Shown here piece after piece: positions 48,686 through 57,124 of a stretch of 64,000 nucleotides of DNA. Source of the stretch: Kosakonia pseudosacchari (GTDB taxonomy: Bacteria; Pseudomonadota; Gammaproteobacteria; Enterobacterales; Enterobacteriaceae). The translations under genes were made by a program, and so were the position numbers. The notes under the pieces are model-generated. The model worked only from the letters and a program-made list of their open reading frames with translations, made no database searches and was not told the origin of the DNA. Numbering within the stretch: the first letter of the stretch is position 1; every line of letters starts with the position of its first letter. The stretch spans positions 372,001 through 436,000 of the forward strand of contig NZ_FXWP01000025.1 in NCBI RefSeq assembly GCF_900184035.1, given 5' to 3'.

Positions 48686-49426
48686 ATGGAACATATTGAC
48701 CATATTTTGGTTGTTGATGATGATCGGGAAATTCGCACGCTGCTTGCTGATTACCTGACCCGATCCGGCCTGCGCGCAAGCGTTGCCGCCAATGGCAAAC
48801 AGATGCGCCAGTTGCTCGAAACCACGCCAGTGGATTTGATTGTGCTGGATATCATGATGCCCTGCACGGACGGGCTGACGCTGTGCCGCGAGCTGCGCAG
48901 CAGTGCGCATAAAAACGTGCCGGTGCTGATGCTGACCGCGCGCAGCGAAGATACCGATCGCATTGTCGGTCTGGAGATGGGGGCGGATGACTACCTGGTC
49001 AAACCCTTTGTTGCCCGCGAACTGCTGGCGCGTATTAAAGCCATTTTGCGCCGTACGCGCATGTTGCCGCCGAACCTGCAAATTACCGAAGCAGGGCGCT
49101 GCCTGGCGTTTGGCGACTGGCAGCTTGACACCTCGGCGCGCCATCTGGTGGATGCGCAGGGTACCGTAGTGGCGCTGAGCGGCGCGGAGTATCGCCTGAT
49201 GCGCGTATTTCTCGATCACCCTCAGCGCGTACTCAACCGCGACCAGCTTCTGAACCTTACTCAGGGGCGCGACGCGGAGCTTTTCGAACGATCTATTGAT
49301 CTGCTGGTGAGCCGTCTGCGCCAGCGTCTGAACGACGACGCGCGTGAACCGGCTTATATCAAAACCGTGCGCAGCGAAGGCTATGTTTTCTCAATGCCGG
49401 TGGTGATTACAGAGGCGCGGGAATGA
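48686..49426 (+). CDS. OmpR-family response regulator
   Basis: 246 aa. The receiver has the acidic VVDDD, phosphorylated Asp in IVLDIMMP (about residue 55) and Lys in YLVKPF; the C-terminal winged helix ends KTVRSEGYVF. The ATG of MEHIDHIL was chosen by family; a start 18 codons earlier has no support. It begins 92 bases after nasA on the same strand, so it could be read through from the nas operon. It overlaps its kinase gene by four bases. Confidence 0.88.
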   Translation: MEHIDHILVVDDDREIRTLLADYLTRSGLRASVAANGKQMRQLLETTPVDLIVLDIMMPCTDGLTLCRELRSSAHKNVPVLMLTARSEDTDRIVGLEMGADDYLVKPFVARELLARIKAILRRTRMLPPNLQITEAGRCLAFGDWQLDTSARHLVDAQGTVVALSGAEYRLMRVFLDHPQRVLNRDQLLNLTQGRDAELFERSIDLLVSRLRQRLNDDAREPAYIKTVRSEGYVFSMPVVITEARE

Positions 49427-50724
49427 GGCTGTGGCCGCGCTCGCTGCTGTCACGTTTAGTGGTGATTGTGCTGGTGGGGTTGCTGCTGGCGAACGCGTTA
49501 ACCCTTAGCCTGCTACTGTATGAACGTATCAGTACCGCGCGTTCGGTGATGCTGGGCAATCTTGAATACGATGTGGCGACCAGCGTGGCGATCCTCGACC
49601 GCTTGCCCGCCAGTGAGCGCCCTGCGTGGCTGGCGCGTATCGATCGCGGTAACTATCGCTACTTGCTGAGCGCAGGCGAAAGCGGGCGCTATCCCACCAG
49701 CTGGCGTTCGAAAGATACCGCGCGTTCGCTTGAACAGGCGCTGGGCAGCCAATATGCCCTGAAAATCAATGCCATCTCTGGCTCGCAGGAACATTTGCAG
49801 GCGCATTTGCGCCTGCATGATGGCGCGCCGCTGACCATTGATATCACCCCGCGTCCGACGCCCATCGCCCGTTGGCTGCCTGCGGTGCTGGCCGCACAAC
49901 TGCTGCTGTTGCTTATCTGCTGCTGGCTGGCGGTACGTCTGGCGGTGAAGCCGCTGACCCGCTTTACCCGCGCGCTTGATGCGCTCACCCCGTCGCCCGA
50001 ACCGCCGCCGGTGATGGAAGAGAGCGGCCCAACGGAGGTGCAGCACGCGGTGCGTGCTTTCAACGCGATGCAGGCACGTATTGCTCACCACCTGAATTCG
50101 CGCGCGCAGATCCTCGCCGCGATTTCGCACGACCTGCAAACGCCGATCACCCGGATGCGGTTGCGCAGTGAAATGGCTGCCGATGAAGCGCTGCGCGACA
50201 AACTGCTGGCGGATCTGGACGAAATGTCCCGGCTGGTGCGCGAAGGGATCGCTTATGCCCGCACGCAGGATGCGCCGCCGCTCACACCGCAGCGGCTGGC
50301 GCTGCACCCGTTTATTGACAGCCTGGTGTGTGATTATGTCGACGTTGGCAAACCGGTGACGCTGCTGCGTTGCCCGCCGGATATCACACTGCACATTGAT
50401 GTGCAGGCGCTGCGACGCATATTAACCAATCTGCTGGATAACGCGCTGAAATTCGCCGGCAAAGCGGAGATCGATATTGTACTTACGCCAGATACGCAAC
50501 TGGCGATCCATGTGCTTGATAACGGCCCTGGCATTCCTGACGAAGCGCTGGCAGCGGTGCTGGAGCCTTTCTACCGGCTGGAAACCTCGCGTAATCGCGG
50601 CACCGGCGGCACCGGTCTGGGGCTGGCGATTGCCCAGCAACTGGTGTCGCAACTCGGTGGGCAACTGCATCTGAGCAACCGCCCCGAAGGGGGGCTGGAT
50701 GTCTGCGTGTTACTGCCGCGCTAA
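49423..50724 (+). CDS. Sensor histidine kinase, EnvZ/OmpR-type partner
   Basis: 433 aa. Two membrane segments (about 8-28 and 146-166) flank a ~115-residue periplasmic domain. A HAMP linker, the H-box AAISHDLQTPITRMRLRSEM, N-box LTNLLDNALKFA, D-box DNGPGIPDEAL and G-box GGTGLGLAIAQQL follow, an EnvZ/RstB-like set. The periplasmic ligand is unknown. The proximity to nas on one side and a CcdA-thioredoxin gene on the other offers candidate targets only. Confidence 0.87.
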   Translation: MRLWPRSLLSRLVVIVLVGLLLANALTLSLLLYERISTARSVMLGNLEYDVATSVAILDRLPASERPAWLARIDRGNYRYLLSAGESGRYPTSWRSKDTARSLEQALGSQYALKINAISGSQEHLQAHLRLHDGAPLTIDITPRPTPIARWLPAVLAAQLLLLLICCWLAVRLAVKPLTRFTRALDALTPSPEPPPVMEESGPTEVQHAVRAFNAMQARIAHHLNSRAQILAAISHDLQTPITRMRLRSEMAADEALRDKLLADLDEMSRLVREGIAYARTQDAPPLTPQRLALHPFIDSLVCDYVDVGKPVTLLRCPPDITLHIDVQALRRILTNLLDNALKFAGKAEIDIVLTPDTQLAIHVLDNGPGIPDEALAAVLEPFYRLETSRNRGTGGTGLGLAIAQQLVSQLGGQLHLSNRPEGGLDVCVLLPR

Positions 50725-50788
50725 GTTTGTATCTCTGCGTATCTTTTCTCAGGCCTGCAACACCGGCTGACAAAACCCGCCATCACCG

Positions 50789-50816
50789 ACACCGCCGCGA
50801 TACACAGCGGCGGTGT
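50789..50816 (+). terminator. Strong hairpin between the kinase and CcdA-thioredoxin genes
   Basis: ACACCGCCGC-GATACACA-GCGGCGGTGT is a perfect 10-bp GC-rich stem with an 8-base loop, 65 bases after the kinase stop and 38 before the next start. There is no T-run, so it may be a weak terminator or a leader structure. Confidence 0.45.
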
Positions 50817-50853
50817 AATGCGCCTGTTTCCTCAACGAATCAAGGAGCCTGTT

Positions 50854-52041
50854 ATGGTGATCATTGCTTTTTTAGGCGGTTGTTTGACGCTGCTCAGCCC
50901 CTGTACGCTGCCGGTGATTCCGCTGCTGTTCGCAAGCTTTGGCCGGGATAAACGTCATCTTGCCGCACTGCTGGCGGGAATGGTGGCGATGTTTACGCTG
51001 GTGACGCTGCTGGCGAGCGCCACGCAGCAGTGGATAATTCAGGCCAACGCCTGGGGGCGCTGGCTGGCGCTCGGTCTGCTGGCGGTGATGGCGTTGTCGC
51101 TGATTTCACCGCGCATTGCCAGCACAGTGATGCACTTTGCTGTGCGCGCCGGTGAGCGGCTTGATAACCGCAGTCGCCGTACGGGCGGCGTGCTTTCAGC
51201 ACTGCTGGCGGGCTTATCCGTCGGGCTGCTGTGGGCACCGTGCGCCGGGCCGATCCTCGGCGCGGTATTGAGCACCTCCATGCTAAACGGCGCAAACGGG
51301 CAGACGGCGCTGGTGCTGGCGGCCTACGGTAGCGGTGCGGCGGCGATGCTGGCGCTGCTCTGGCTGTGTGGCGATAGACTTTTTTCTCGTCTGCGTGCCA
51401 GCCTGCCCTTCAGCGAGCGACTGCGCCAGGGAGCGGGTGTCGCTATGCTGGGGGCGGTCGTGCTGATTGGCAGCGGGGCGAGCTCTGCGTTGCAGGGGGC
51501 GGGTACATGGACAACGCGGCTGGAACAACAGCTTCTGAGTTGGCGGGCGTTGCCGCAACCAGCCGTCATGCTGCAGCCGGTCAGCGAGCCGGTGGTACGC
51601 AATACCATGCCGCCACTGGCGGGGGCGGTGAGCTGGCTTAACTCGGCACCACTCACCCCGCAGGCGCTGAAGGGCAAAGTGGTGCTGGTGGATTTTTGGA
51701 CGTTCGACTGTATCAACTGCCAGCACACGTTACCGTACGTGAAAGCGTGGGCGGAAAAATACCGCGACCAGGGGCTGGTGGTGATTGGTGTTCACACCCC
51801 GGAATACCCGTTCGAGAAGAACATTCAGTCACTGCAAAATGTGGTGCGAAAAGAGAATATCCGCTTCCCGGTGGCGGTGGATAATAACTACGCCATCTGG
51901 AATGCGTTTGGGAACCAGTACTGGCCCGCGCATTACTATTTTGATGCCAAAGGCCAACTGCGGCAGATGTACTTTGGTGAAGGGGAGTATCAACAGCAGG
52001 AGCAACTTATTCAGAAACTGCTGGCCGAAGCCCATTCATGA
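50854..52041 (+). CDS. CcdA-thioredoxin fusion (DipZ/DsbD-like)
   Basis: 395 aa. The N-terminal CcdA domain (about 1-225) has six membrane segments with redox cysteines in SPCTLP and WAPCAG. The C-terminal TlpA-like thioredoxin domain (about 255-395) carries CINC, not the usual CGPC/CEPC, in FWTFDCINCQH. It should carry electrons from cytoplasmic thioredoxin across the membrane to a periplasmic disulfide or peroxide substrate, as DsbD and mycobacterial DipZ do. The ATG follows AAGGAGCCTGTT; 12 extra upstream codons are rejected. Confidence 0.87.
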   Translation: MVIIAFLGGCLTLLSPCTLPVIPLLFASFGRDKRHLAALLAGMVAMFTLVTLLASATQQWIIQANAWGRWLALGLLAVMALSLISPRIASTVMHFAVRAGERLDNRSRRTGGVLSALLAGLSVGLLWAPCAGPILGAVLSTSMLNGANGQTALVLAAYGSGAAAMLALLWLCGDRLFSRLRASLPFSERLRQGAGVAMLGAVVLIGSGASSALQGAGTWTTRLEQQLLSWRALPQPAVMLQPVSEPVVRNTMPPLAGAVSWLNSAPLTPQALKGKVVLVDFWTFDCINCQHTLPYVKAWAEKYRDQGLVVIGVHTPEYPFEKNIQSLQNVVRKENIRFPVAVDNNYAIWNAFGNQYWPAHYYFDAKGQLRQMYFGEGEYQQQEQLIQKLLAEAHS

Positions 52042-52044
52042 GGG

Positions 52045-52078
52045 AAAACGCGCCTTCGCTGAATCAGCCGAAGGCGCG
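52045..52078 (-). terminator. Terminator between convergent genes
   Basis: CGCGCCTTCG and CGAAGGCGCG form a 10-bp stem extended inward by CTG/CAG. On the minus strand TTTT follows, fitting the end of the alpha/beta hydrolase gene; it may also stop the CcdA gene. Confidence 0.82.
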
Positions 52079-52084
52079 CGCTGT

Positions 52085-53128
52085 TTAAGCCCTGGCAATA
52101 TCGATAAGCGCCTGCGCAAAAAACGCGGGCGCTTCTTGCGGCAGGTTATGACCAATGCCGCCGGTGGCGGTACGGTGCTGGTAGCGGCCGCTGAATTTGC
52201 CGGCGTAGCTGGCGGGATCCGGGTGCGGCGCGCCGTTAGCATCGCCCTCAAGCGTAATGGTCGGCACCGTAATCACCGGCGCCTTTGCCAGTTGCTGTTC
52301 CAGCGCGTCGAAACGGTGCTCACCGCTGACTATTCCCAGCCGCCAGCGATAGTTATGCAACGTAATGGCGACGTGGTCGGCGTTGTGCAATGCCTGCGCC
52401 GAGCGGGCAAATTCCGCGTCGCTAAAGCGCCACTGCGGCGAGGCGGTTCGCCAGATAAGTTTCGCAAACGCATCGGTATGTTCCCGATAGCCTGCTTCGC
52501 CGCGCTCGGTCGCAAAGTAGAATTGATACCACCAGGCGAGCTCCGCCGCAGGCGGCAGCGGTTTTTTGTTCGCCTGCTGGCTGCCAATCAAATAACCGCT
52601 TACCGGAACCAGCCCTTTGCAGCGCTGCGGCCACAGTGCGGCAAGAATATTGGCGGTACGCGCGCCCCAGTCAAAACCGCCAATCACTGCCTGTTTAATG
52701 TCGAGCGCGTCGAGAAAGGCGATAGCATCGACGGCGAGTGCCGCCTGCTGGCCGTTGCGCGGTGTATCGGCAGATAAAAATGTGGTACTGCCATAGCCGC
52801 GCAACCAGGGTACCAGCACGCGAAACCCGGCGCGGGTAAGGCGCGGGATCACATCGGCAAAGCTGTAGATGTCATACGGCCAGCCGTGCAGAAGCAGCAC
52901 CGGTTCGCCGTTTACCGGCCCGGTGTCGATATACCCGATATTCAGCACGCCTGCGTCAATCTGCTTAATGGGCGGTAGCGGCGTCAGGTTGCGCGGTGCG
53001 GCGGTGAGTGCGGCGGGCGGTGCGCTGGCGTGGGCGGGAAGGGCGTTTAGCCCCAGTTCCAGTGCGGCCAGGCTTGCGGCAGTAGCCTGCAACAGCAGGC
53101 GGCGTTGCGGGTTTTCAATCGATGACAT
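52085..53128 (-). CDS. Alpha/beta hydrolase with Asp nucleophile (epoxide hydrolase/dehalogenase-like), exported
   Basis: 347 aa. The N-terminus has a twin-arginine-like signal (QRRLLLQATAASLAAL, then Ala-rich to about residue 36). The hydrolase core shows the oxyanion motif HGWP and the nucleophile elbow GGFDWGARTAN, where Asp replaces Ser as in epoxide hydrolases and haloalkane dehalogenases. The catalytic His probably lies in IGHNLPQEAP near the C-terminus. The start MSSIENPQRR follows AGGAGACACTT; an upstream in-frame start adds 22 residues. The substrate is unknown. Confidence 0.85.
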   Translation of the reverse strand: MSSIENPQRRLLLQATAASLAALELGLNALPAHASAPPAALTAAPRNLTPLPPIKQIDAGVLNIGYIDTGPVNGEPVLLLHGWPYDIYSFADVIPRLTRAGFRVLVPWLRGYGSTTFLSADTPRNGQQAALAVDAIAFLDALDIKQAVIGGFDWGARTANILAALWPQRCKGLVPVSGYLIGSQQANKKPLPPAAELAWWYQFYFATERGEAGYREHTDAFAKLIWRTASPQWRFSDAEFARSAQALHNADHVAITLHNYRWRLGIVSGEHRFDALEQQLAKAPVITVPTITLEGDANGAPHPDPASYAGKFSGRYQHRTATGGIGHNLPQEAPAFFAQALIDIARA

Positions 53129-53214
53129 AAGTGTCTCCTGCAAAAAGTGGGCGATGGCGTCCTGCGCCATCCACCCGCTATTGCAAGGGATCACTGTATC
53201 CCGATTGTGTGCGA

Positions 53215-53736
53215 CTACGCGCCGTTCTGTATCAGCGTGTATAACAGCGGTGTTTGCGTATCGCGTTCGGGCTCTGCGACCAGGCGCTCCACCGGGAGCT
53301 TACACAGTAAGCCTGCCGTCAGGCCGATTAAGGATGTTGGCGGGTAATCCTGCCACTGTCCGGGCGTGTTCATGCGGGCGATTTTGTCGCCAGTGGCAAA
53401 AGGCTCTGAAAAGAAGAGTTTATGCACATGGGCGAATTGGTGCGTATCACAGTTCACTACCAGGCTCTGGCGTTCACTGCGAATCACCATCAGCGGATCC
53501 TTTTTCACCGGCATGCCTTCGGTGTAGTTATGAATCACGTCAATACGGCGCAAATAGGGATTGCCGTCGTAAAGGGAAATGGCACGAAAATCCAGATAGC
53601 TAATGCCGCTGCTGAGTGTCACGAACTTAACGACCTGTTTGGGCGGCGTTGCCGTTTGTGCATCAGTGCTCCTGGGATGGCTGGCGCAGCCGGACATCAG
53701 CAGCAGCGCGGTAACAAGACAGAGGGATTTTTTCAT
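53215..53736 (-). CDS. Lipoprotein resembling surface-adhesin E-type proteins
   Basis: 173 aa. A lipoprotein signal ends in LLMSGC (Cys17). The mature part has a mixed beta pattern with two cysteines (NCDTHQF and GLLCKLP) that could pair. The pattern recalls the small 'surface-adhesin E-like' lipoproteins of enterobacteria (inference). It overlaps its upstream neighbour by four bases (ATGA), so the two are translated together. Confidence 0.72.
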   Translation of the reverse strand: MKKSLCLVTALLLMSGCASHPRSTDAQTATPPKQVVKFVTLSSGISYLDFRAISLYDGNPYLRRIDVIHNYTEGMPVKKDPLMVIRSERQSLVVNCDTHQFAHVHKLFFSEPFATGDKIARMNTPGQWQDYPPTSLIGLTAGLLCKLPVERLVAEPERDTQTPLLYTLIQNGA

Positions 53737-54299
53737 TTTTGCTTTCCTTGCAGATCCGGGCGCACCGCCAGTAAATCCTCATTGCTCACATGACCCTGAA
53801 TTGAGCAGCGCAAAAAGGTTTTGCCTTCACTCACTTCCAGCATGGCGAGTTTTTCCACGCTATCTGCAGCCGGGGCAATACTGCTGACGGCAGTTTTGTT
53901 GACCCGCCATGTTGTCTCGCCGGCGCGTTTGATCAGCGGATTGCCGTAATACCCGTCAGTGACTTTTTGCCAGTGAACGTCAGGCAACGCCGCTATCACC
54001 GCAGAGAGGGGCTCTTCGATAATCCACCCCCAGAAGTAATAATCGCCCAATTTACCCAGTGACTCTTGAGATCTGTCAAAGCCAGAAATGGTGAGCTGAT
54101 TTATGCGCAGCGGCTTGCTAAACCAGACGATACCGGAGTCGTCTTTCGGCTCGGCAAACCAGGCGTGATGTTGCTTATCTGTCACCAGTGGCGCGGTGTG
54201 CGCCAGTGTGGCTCGCTGTTTGTAGAGTTCACTGAAAAAAGTGCTATCGCAACGCAGCAGACTTTCTGTCAGCGTTTGCGCTTTTGCGGCTCCGGTCAT
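53733..54299 (-). CDS. Small secreted protein, signal peptide apparently frameshifted
   Basis: 188 aa as read from an ATG just before the mature part (TGAAKAQT…). Upstream a good ribosome site (AAGGA) precedes ATG at 54340, which opens MKSFF and then leaves the frame. One extra T in the run of six would continue it through a Leu/Ala/Thr-rich stretch into TMTGAAKAQT, a perfect signal peptide ending AKA. As written the protein lacks most of its export signal. The mature domain has several Trp and two Cys (LLRCDST, FLRCSIQ); no family was recognised. Confidence 0.65.
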   Translation of the reverse strand: MTGAAKAQTLTESLLRCDSTFFSELYKQRATLAHTAPLVTDKQHHAWFAEPKDDSGIVWFSKPLRINQLTISGFDRSQESLGKLGDYYFWGWIIEEPLSAVIAALPDVHWQKVTDGYYGNPLIKRAGETTWRVNKTAVSSIAPAADSVEKLAMLEVSEGKTFLRCSIQGHVSNEDLLAVRPDLQGKQK

Positions 54300-54326
54300 C
54301 GTCAGCGTGAGCAGCGCCAGGGGGAG

Positions 54327-54332
54327 AAAAAA
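54327..54332 (-). other. Homopolymer (T6 on the coding strand) at the frameshift point
   Basis: Six A on the plus strand (six T in coding sense) lie at codons 3-5 of the signal peptide of the gene ending at 53733. Seven would restore a continuous 202-codon reading frame from ATG 54340. Confidence 0.7.
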
Positions 54333-54479
54333 GATTTCATGGGTGTCCTTAAGGTCTGCGCCGTTTGTTATGACGGCTCCATCTCGTCATCGTCAGCAGA
54401 AGGGGGTAAACAGGTATCGGCATACGAGGTCTGACCTTTACATAAAAACGCGGCGGGCGTGGTTTTTTGCGATTTCATT

Positions 54480-54502
54480 AAGTTGTATTATTTATGCATC
54501 TT
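54480..54502 (+). promoter_or_regulatory. NsrR operator upstream of ygbA
   Basis: AAGTTGTATTA-T-TTATGCATCTT is a 23-base 11-1-11 inverted repeat matching the NsrR consensus (AAGATGCATTT and its complement) at most positions. It lies 17 bases before the ygbA ATG. YgbA is a known member of the NsrR nitric-oxide regulon in E. coli. Confidence 0.85.
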
Positions 54503-54519
54503 AACTATTGGTGACGTGT

Positions 54520-54861
54520 ATGGCTGGCCCCCGGATCCTGCGAGAAAAACTGACTATCCGCAAAATGATTGCCCTTTATCAGCGCGCCTGCCCGGATGCG
54601 GTAAGCAGCGCGGCGCACTATGCGGATTTGTACGCTTATGCGGAAAAGCGGCTGGATAAATGCGTGTTTGGCGAAGAGAAACCGGCCTGCAAACAGTGCC
54701 CGGTACACTGTTACCAGCCTGCGAAACGCGAAGAGATGAAACAAATTATGCGCTGGGCGGGGCCGCGCATGCTGTGGCGTCACCCGATACTGACGGTGCG
54801 CCATTTGCTTGATGATAAGCGCCCGGTACCGGAGCTGCCGGAAAAGTACCGGCGCAAATAG
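54520..54861 (+). CDS. ygbA: YgbA, nitrous oxide-stimulated promoter family protein
   Basis: 113 aa. The conserved centre CVFGEEKPACKQCPVHCYQPAKREEMKQIMRWAGPRMLWRHP, with four cysteines (C-x8-C-x2-C-x3-C), is nearly identical to E. coli YgbA. The cysteine arrangement suggests a metal or Fe-S site. Its role concerns recovery from nitric oxide stress but is not biochemically settled. The ATG of MAGPRIL was chosen; a TTG four codons upstream is less likely. An NsrR operator precedes it. Confidence 0.92.
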   Translation: MAGPRILREKLTIRKMIALYQRACPDAVSSAAHYADLYAYAEKRLDKCVFGEEKPACKQCPVHCYQPAKREEMKQIMRWAGPRMLWRHPILTVRHLLDDKRPVPELPEKYRRK

Positions 54862-54962
54862 CGGGTGAGTAAGCAGGGAGTTTATTCGGTGAAGGCAGGA
54901 AACGAAGGCGGGTTACGCGTTTGCCGGATGGGGTTGTGGGATTTTAATGATGTGAAATGAAA

Positions 54963-54990
54963 TGCCCGACGTGCGAACGCCCGTCGGGTC
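54963..54990 (-). terminator. Hairpin downstream of fhlA
   Basis: CCCGACG and CGTCGGG form a 7-bp stem with a 10-base loop, seven bases past the fhlA stop. On the minus strand GCATTTCATTTC follows, a weak T-tract, so termination efficiency is uncertain. Confidence 0.5.
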
Positions 54991-54995
54991 TGCGG

Positions 54996-57068
54996 CTATA
55001 ACGCCTCTTTATCAATACCTAATCGTTTCATTCTGGAGAGCAGCGTGGTGCGTTTGAGCCCCAGCCGCTGCGCCGCGCCTTTTGGCCCGGCGACCACGCC
55101 GTTGGTTTCCCGCAGCACGCGCACAATCAGTTGATACTCATCTTCCCCTTCGCGCGCCACTTCGGCGGGCGTTTCAGGCGCGAAGGACGGCACGGCGATT
55201 TCCGCCATTGAGAGTTGCAGCACGTTGCCGCGCGTGAGCAGCACCGCACGCTCGATCACGTTCTCCAGCTCACGCACATTGCCCGGCCACTCCATCGCAC
55301 TCAGCACGCGCAAGGTTTCCGCCGGGATGCTGTCGATATTGCGCCCCATTTTGCGCGCGATTTTAAAGGTGAAGGCTTTCACCAGCAGCGGAATGTCTTC
55401 CGGGCGTTCGCGCAGCGGCGGCAGGTGGATAGGAAATACATTCAGGCGATAGTAGAGATCGCTGCGAAATTCCCGATCGGCGACCATCTGTTTAAGATCG
55501 CGGTTGGTGGCGGCGATAAGCCTGACATCGGTCTGGATCAGCTTGTTGCTGCCGAGGCGCTCAAACTCCTGCTCCTGCAACACGCGCAGCAGCTTGGGTT
55601 GTAGCTCAAGCGGCATATCGCCCACTTCATCAAGAAACAGCGAGCTTTTATCCGCCAGTTCAAAACGCCCGATGCGCTGGGCGCTGGCGCCGGTAAACGC
55701 GCCGCGCTCGTGACCAAACAGATCGCTTTCCAGCAGCCCGGCGGGCATCGCCGCGCAGTTCATCTTCACCATCCGGCGGCTGTTGCGGTCGCTAAGGTTA
55801 TGAATGGCGCGCGCGATAAGCTCTTTGCCGGTGCCGGTTTCGCCCAGGATCAGCACCGTGCTGTTGCTCTGCGCCACCATCTCAACCTGCTTGAGCACGC
55901 GGTACATCGCATCGCTGCGCCCGATAATCTCGCCAAACTCGCTGTCGACATTATTAAGTTGTTCGGTAAGCGCGAGGTTCTCATCCACCAGCCGCTCTTT
56001 CAGACGGTGGATCTCCTGGTAGGCCAGCGCATTATCCACGGCAATGGCGATACGTTCGGCAATCTGGCGCAGCAGTTTCAGGTTCGCCGGGGTAAACACC
56101 TCTTTCTGGCACTGCGCCAGTTTCAGCACGCCCAGCAGATTTTTCCCCGACATCAGTGGCAGCAGACACAGGGTCTGAATGTTGTTGCCCCAGGTTTCAA
56201 ACAGCATCCGCTCGTAGGGCGCGAGTTTGTCACGCTCATGCAGATTAATCAGCAGCATCTCCTGGCTGTTAAATACCCGCTCGGTCAGCGTTCCCTGTTC
56301 GTCGACTTCCTGCGTTTCATGGGCGGGGTCGGCTTCATCCAGATAATGCGTCGAGTAGATGGTCAGTTTGCCCTTGCGGCTGCCGCGCAGCACCAGACTT
56401 ATGGCATCAATGCCGAAGTAGTAGTGGATCTCTTTCGCCACTTCGCTGACCAGTTCATCCATATGCAGCCGGGAGAGTACCGCATTGGTGATGGCCACCA
56501 GAATGCGAAAATCGTCGCGCTCCTGGCACAAGAGTTCGTAGTCTGGCGTGGGATGCTCGCGGCTTTGCAACTGCTCGGCGACAACGGCGACGATTTGTGT
56601 CAGCGTATGCAGGCGCTCGGTCTCTTTGTCACTCCATGGCCTGTCGCTGGTGCGAAAAAATTCGCAGCCGCCAAATATCTGCCCTTCAGCAGCGAGCGGC
56701 AGCAAGCTGTAATGGGCGAATGCCGGGTAGATCCGGCTTTCGGCAATGGCGGGCCAGGTCTCGCTAAAGAGTTGCGCGGTGCAGCGCAGCGCCTGCGGGT
56801 GAGAGAGAATATGCCGCACCGGGCCGCCTGCCAGCAGCGCCTGGTCGTTATATCGGGCACTGTTGTCGGGACCTTGCACGGCGTAACGGCTGGCGAGGTG
56901 GCTGTCGGCATGCCACAGCACAATCGCGGCGTTATCGGCGAGACCTGCCTGGCGGGTCAATCGGGTTAACGTTTCACAAAGCGCGGCCATATCGGGTTGC
57001 TGTAATAACATCCGTGTTATATCAAACAATCCTTGTTGCCCGAGATCGCTCATCGGTGTATACGACAT
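54996..57068 (-). CDS. fhlA: Formate hydrogenlyase transcriptional activator FhlA
   Basis: 690 aa (E. coli 692). The N-terminal GAF pair senses formate (about 1-370). The AAA+ domain (about 380-620) has Walker A GETGTGKE, the sigma-54-contacting GAFTGA and Walker B LFLDEVGDMP. A Fis-type helix-turn-helix ends the protein (AAQRLGLKRTTLLSRMKRLGI). FhlA with formate and sigma-54 activates hyc, hyp and fdhF. The ATG for MSYTPMSD matches E. coli; the frame is open 98 codons upstream into hypE, which is not coding. It is the last gene of the hyp operon. Confidence 0.96.
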   Translation of the reverse strand: MSYTPMSDLGQQGLFDITRMLLQQPDMAALCETLTRLTRQAGLADNAAIVLWHADSHLASRYAVQGPDNSARYNDQALLAGGPVRHILSHPQALRCTAQLFSETWPAIAESRIYPAFAHYSLLPLAAEGQIFGGCEFFRTSDRPWSDKETERLHTLTQIVAVVAEQLQSREHPTPDYELLCQERDDFRILVAITNAVLSRLHMDELVSEVAKEIHYYFGIDAISLVLRGSRKGKLTIYSTHYLDEADPAHETQEVDEQGTLTERVFNSQEMLLINLHERDKLAPYERMLFETWGNNIQTLCLLPLMSGKNLLGVLKLAQCQKEVFTPANLKLLRQIAERIAIAVDNALAYQEIHRLKERLVDENLALTEQLNNVDSEFGEIIGRSDAMYRVLKQVEMVAQSNSTVLILGETGTGKELIARAIHNLSDRNSRRMVKMNCAAMPAGLLESDLFGHERGAFTGASAQRIGRFELADKSSLFLDEVGDMPLELQPKLLRVLQEQEFERLGSNKLIQTDVRLIAATNRDLKQMVADREFRSDLYYRLNVFPIHLPPLRERPEDIPLLVKAFTFKIARKMGRNIDSIPAETLRVLSAMEWPGNVRELENVIERAVLLTRGNVLQLSMAEIAVPSFAPETPAEVAREGEDEYQLIVRVLRETNGVVAGPKGAAQRLGLKRTTLLSRMKRLGIDKEAL

Positions 57069-57124
57069 TTTGCTTTTCCAGGAACACACGCTGAAGGTGT
57101 GAAAAAAGTAATAAAAATAAAAAG

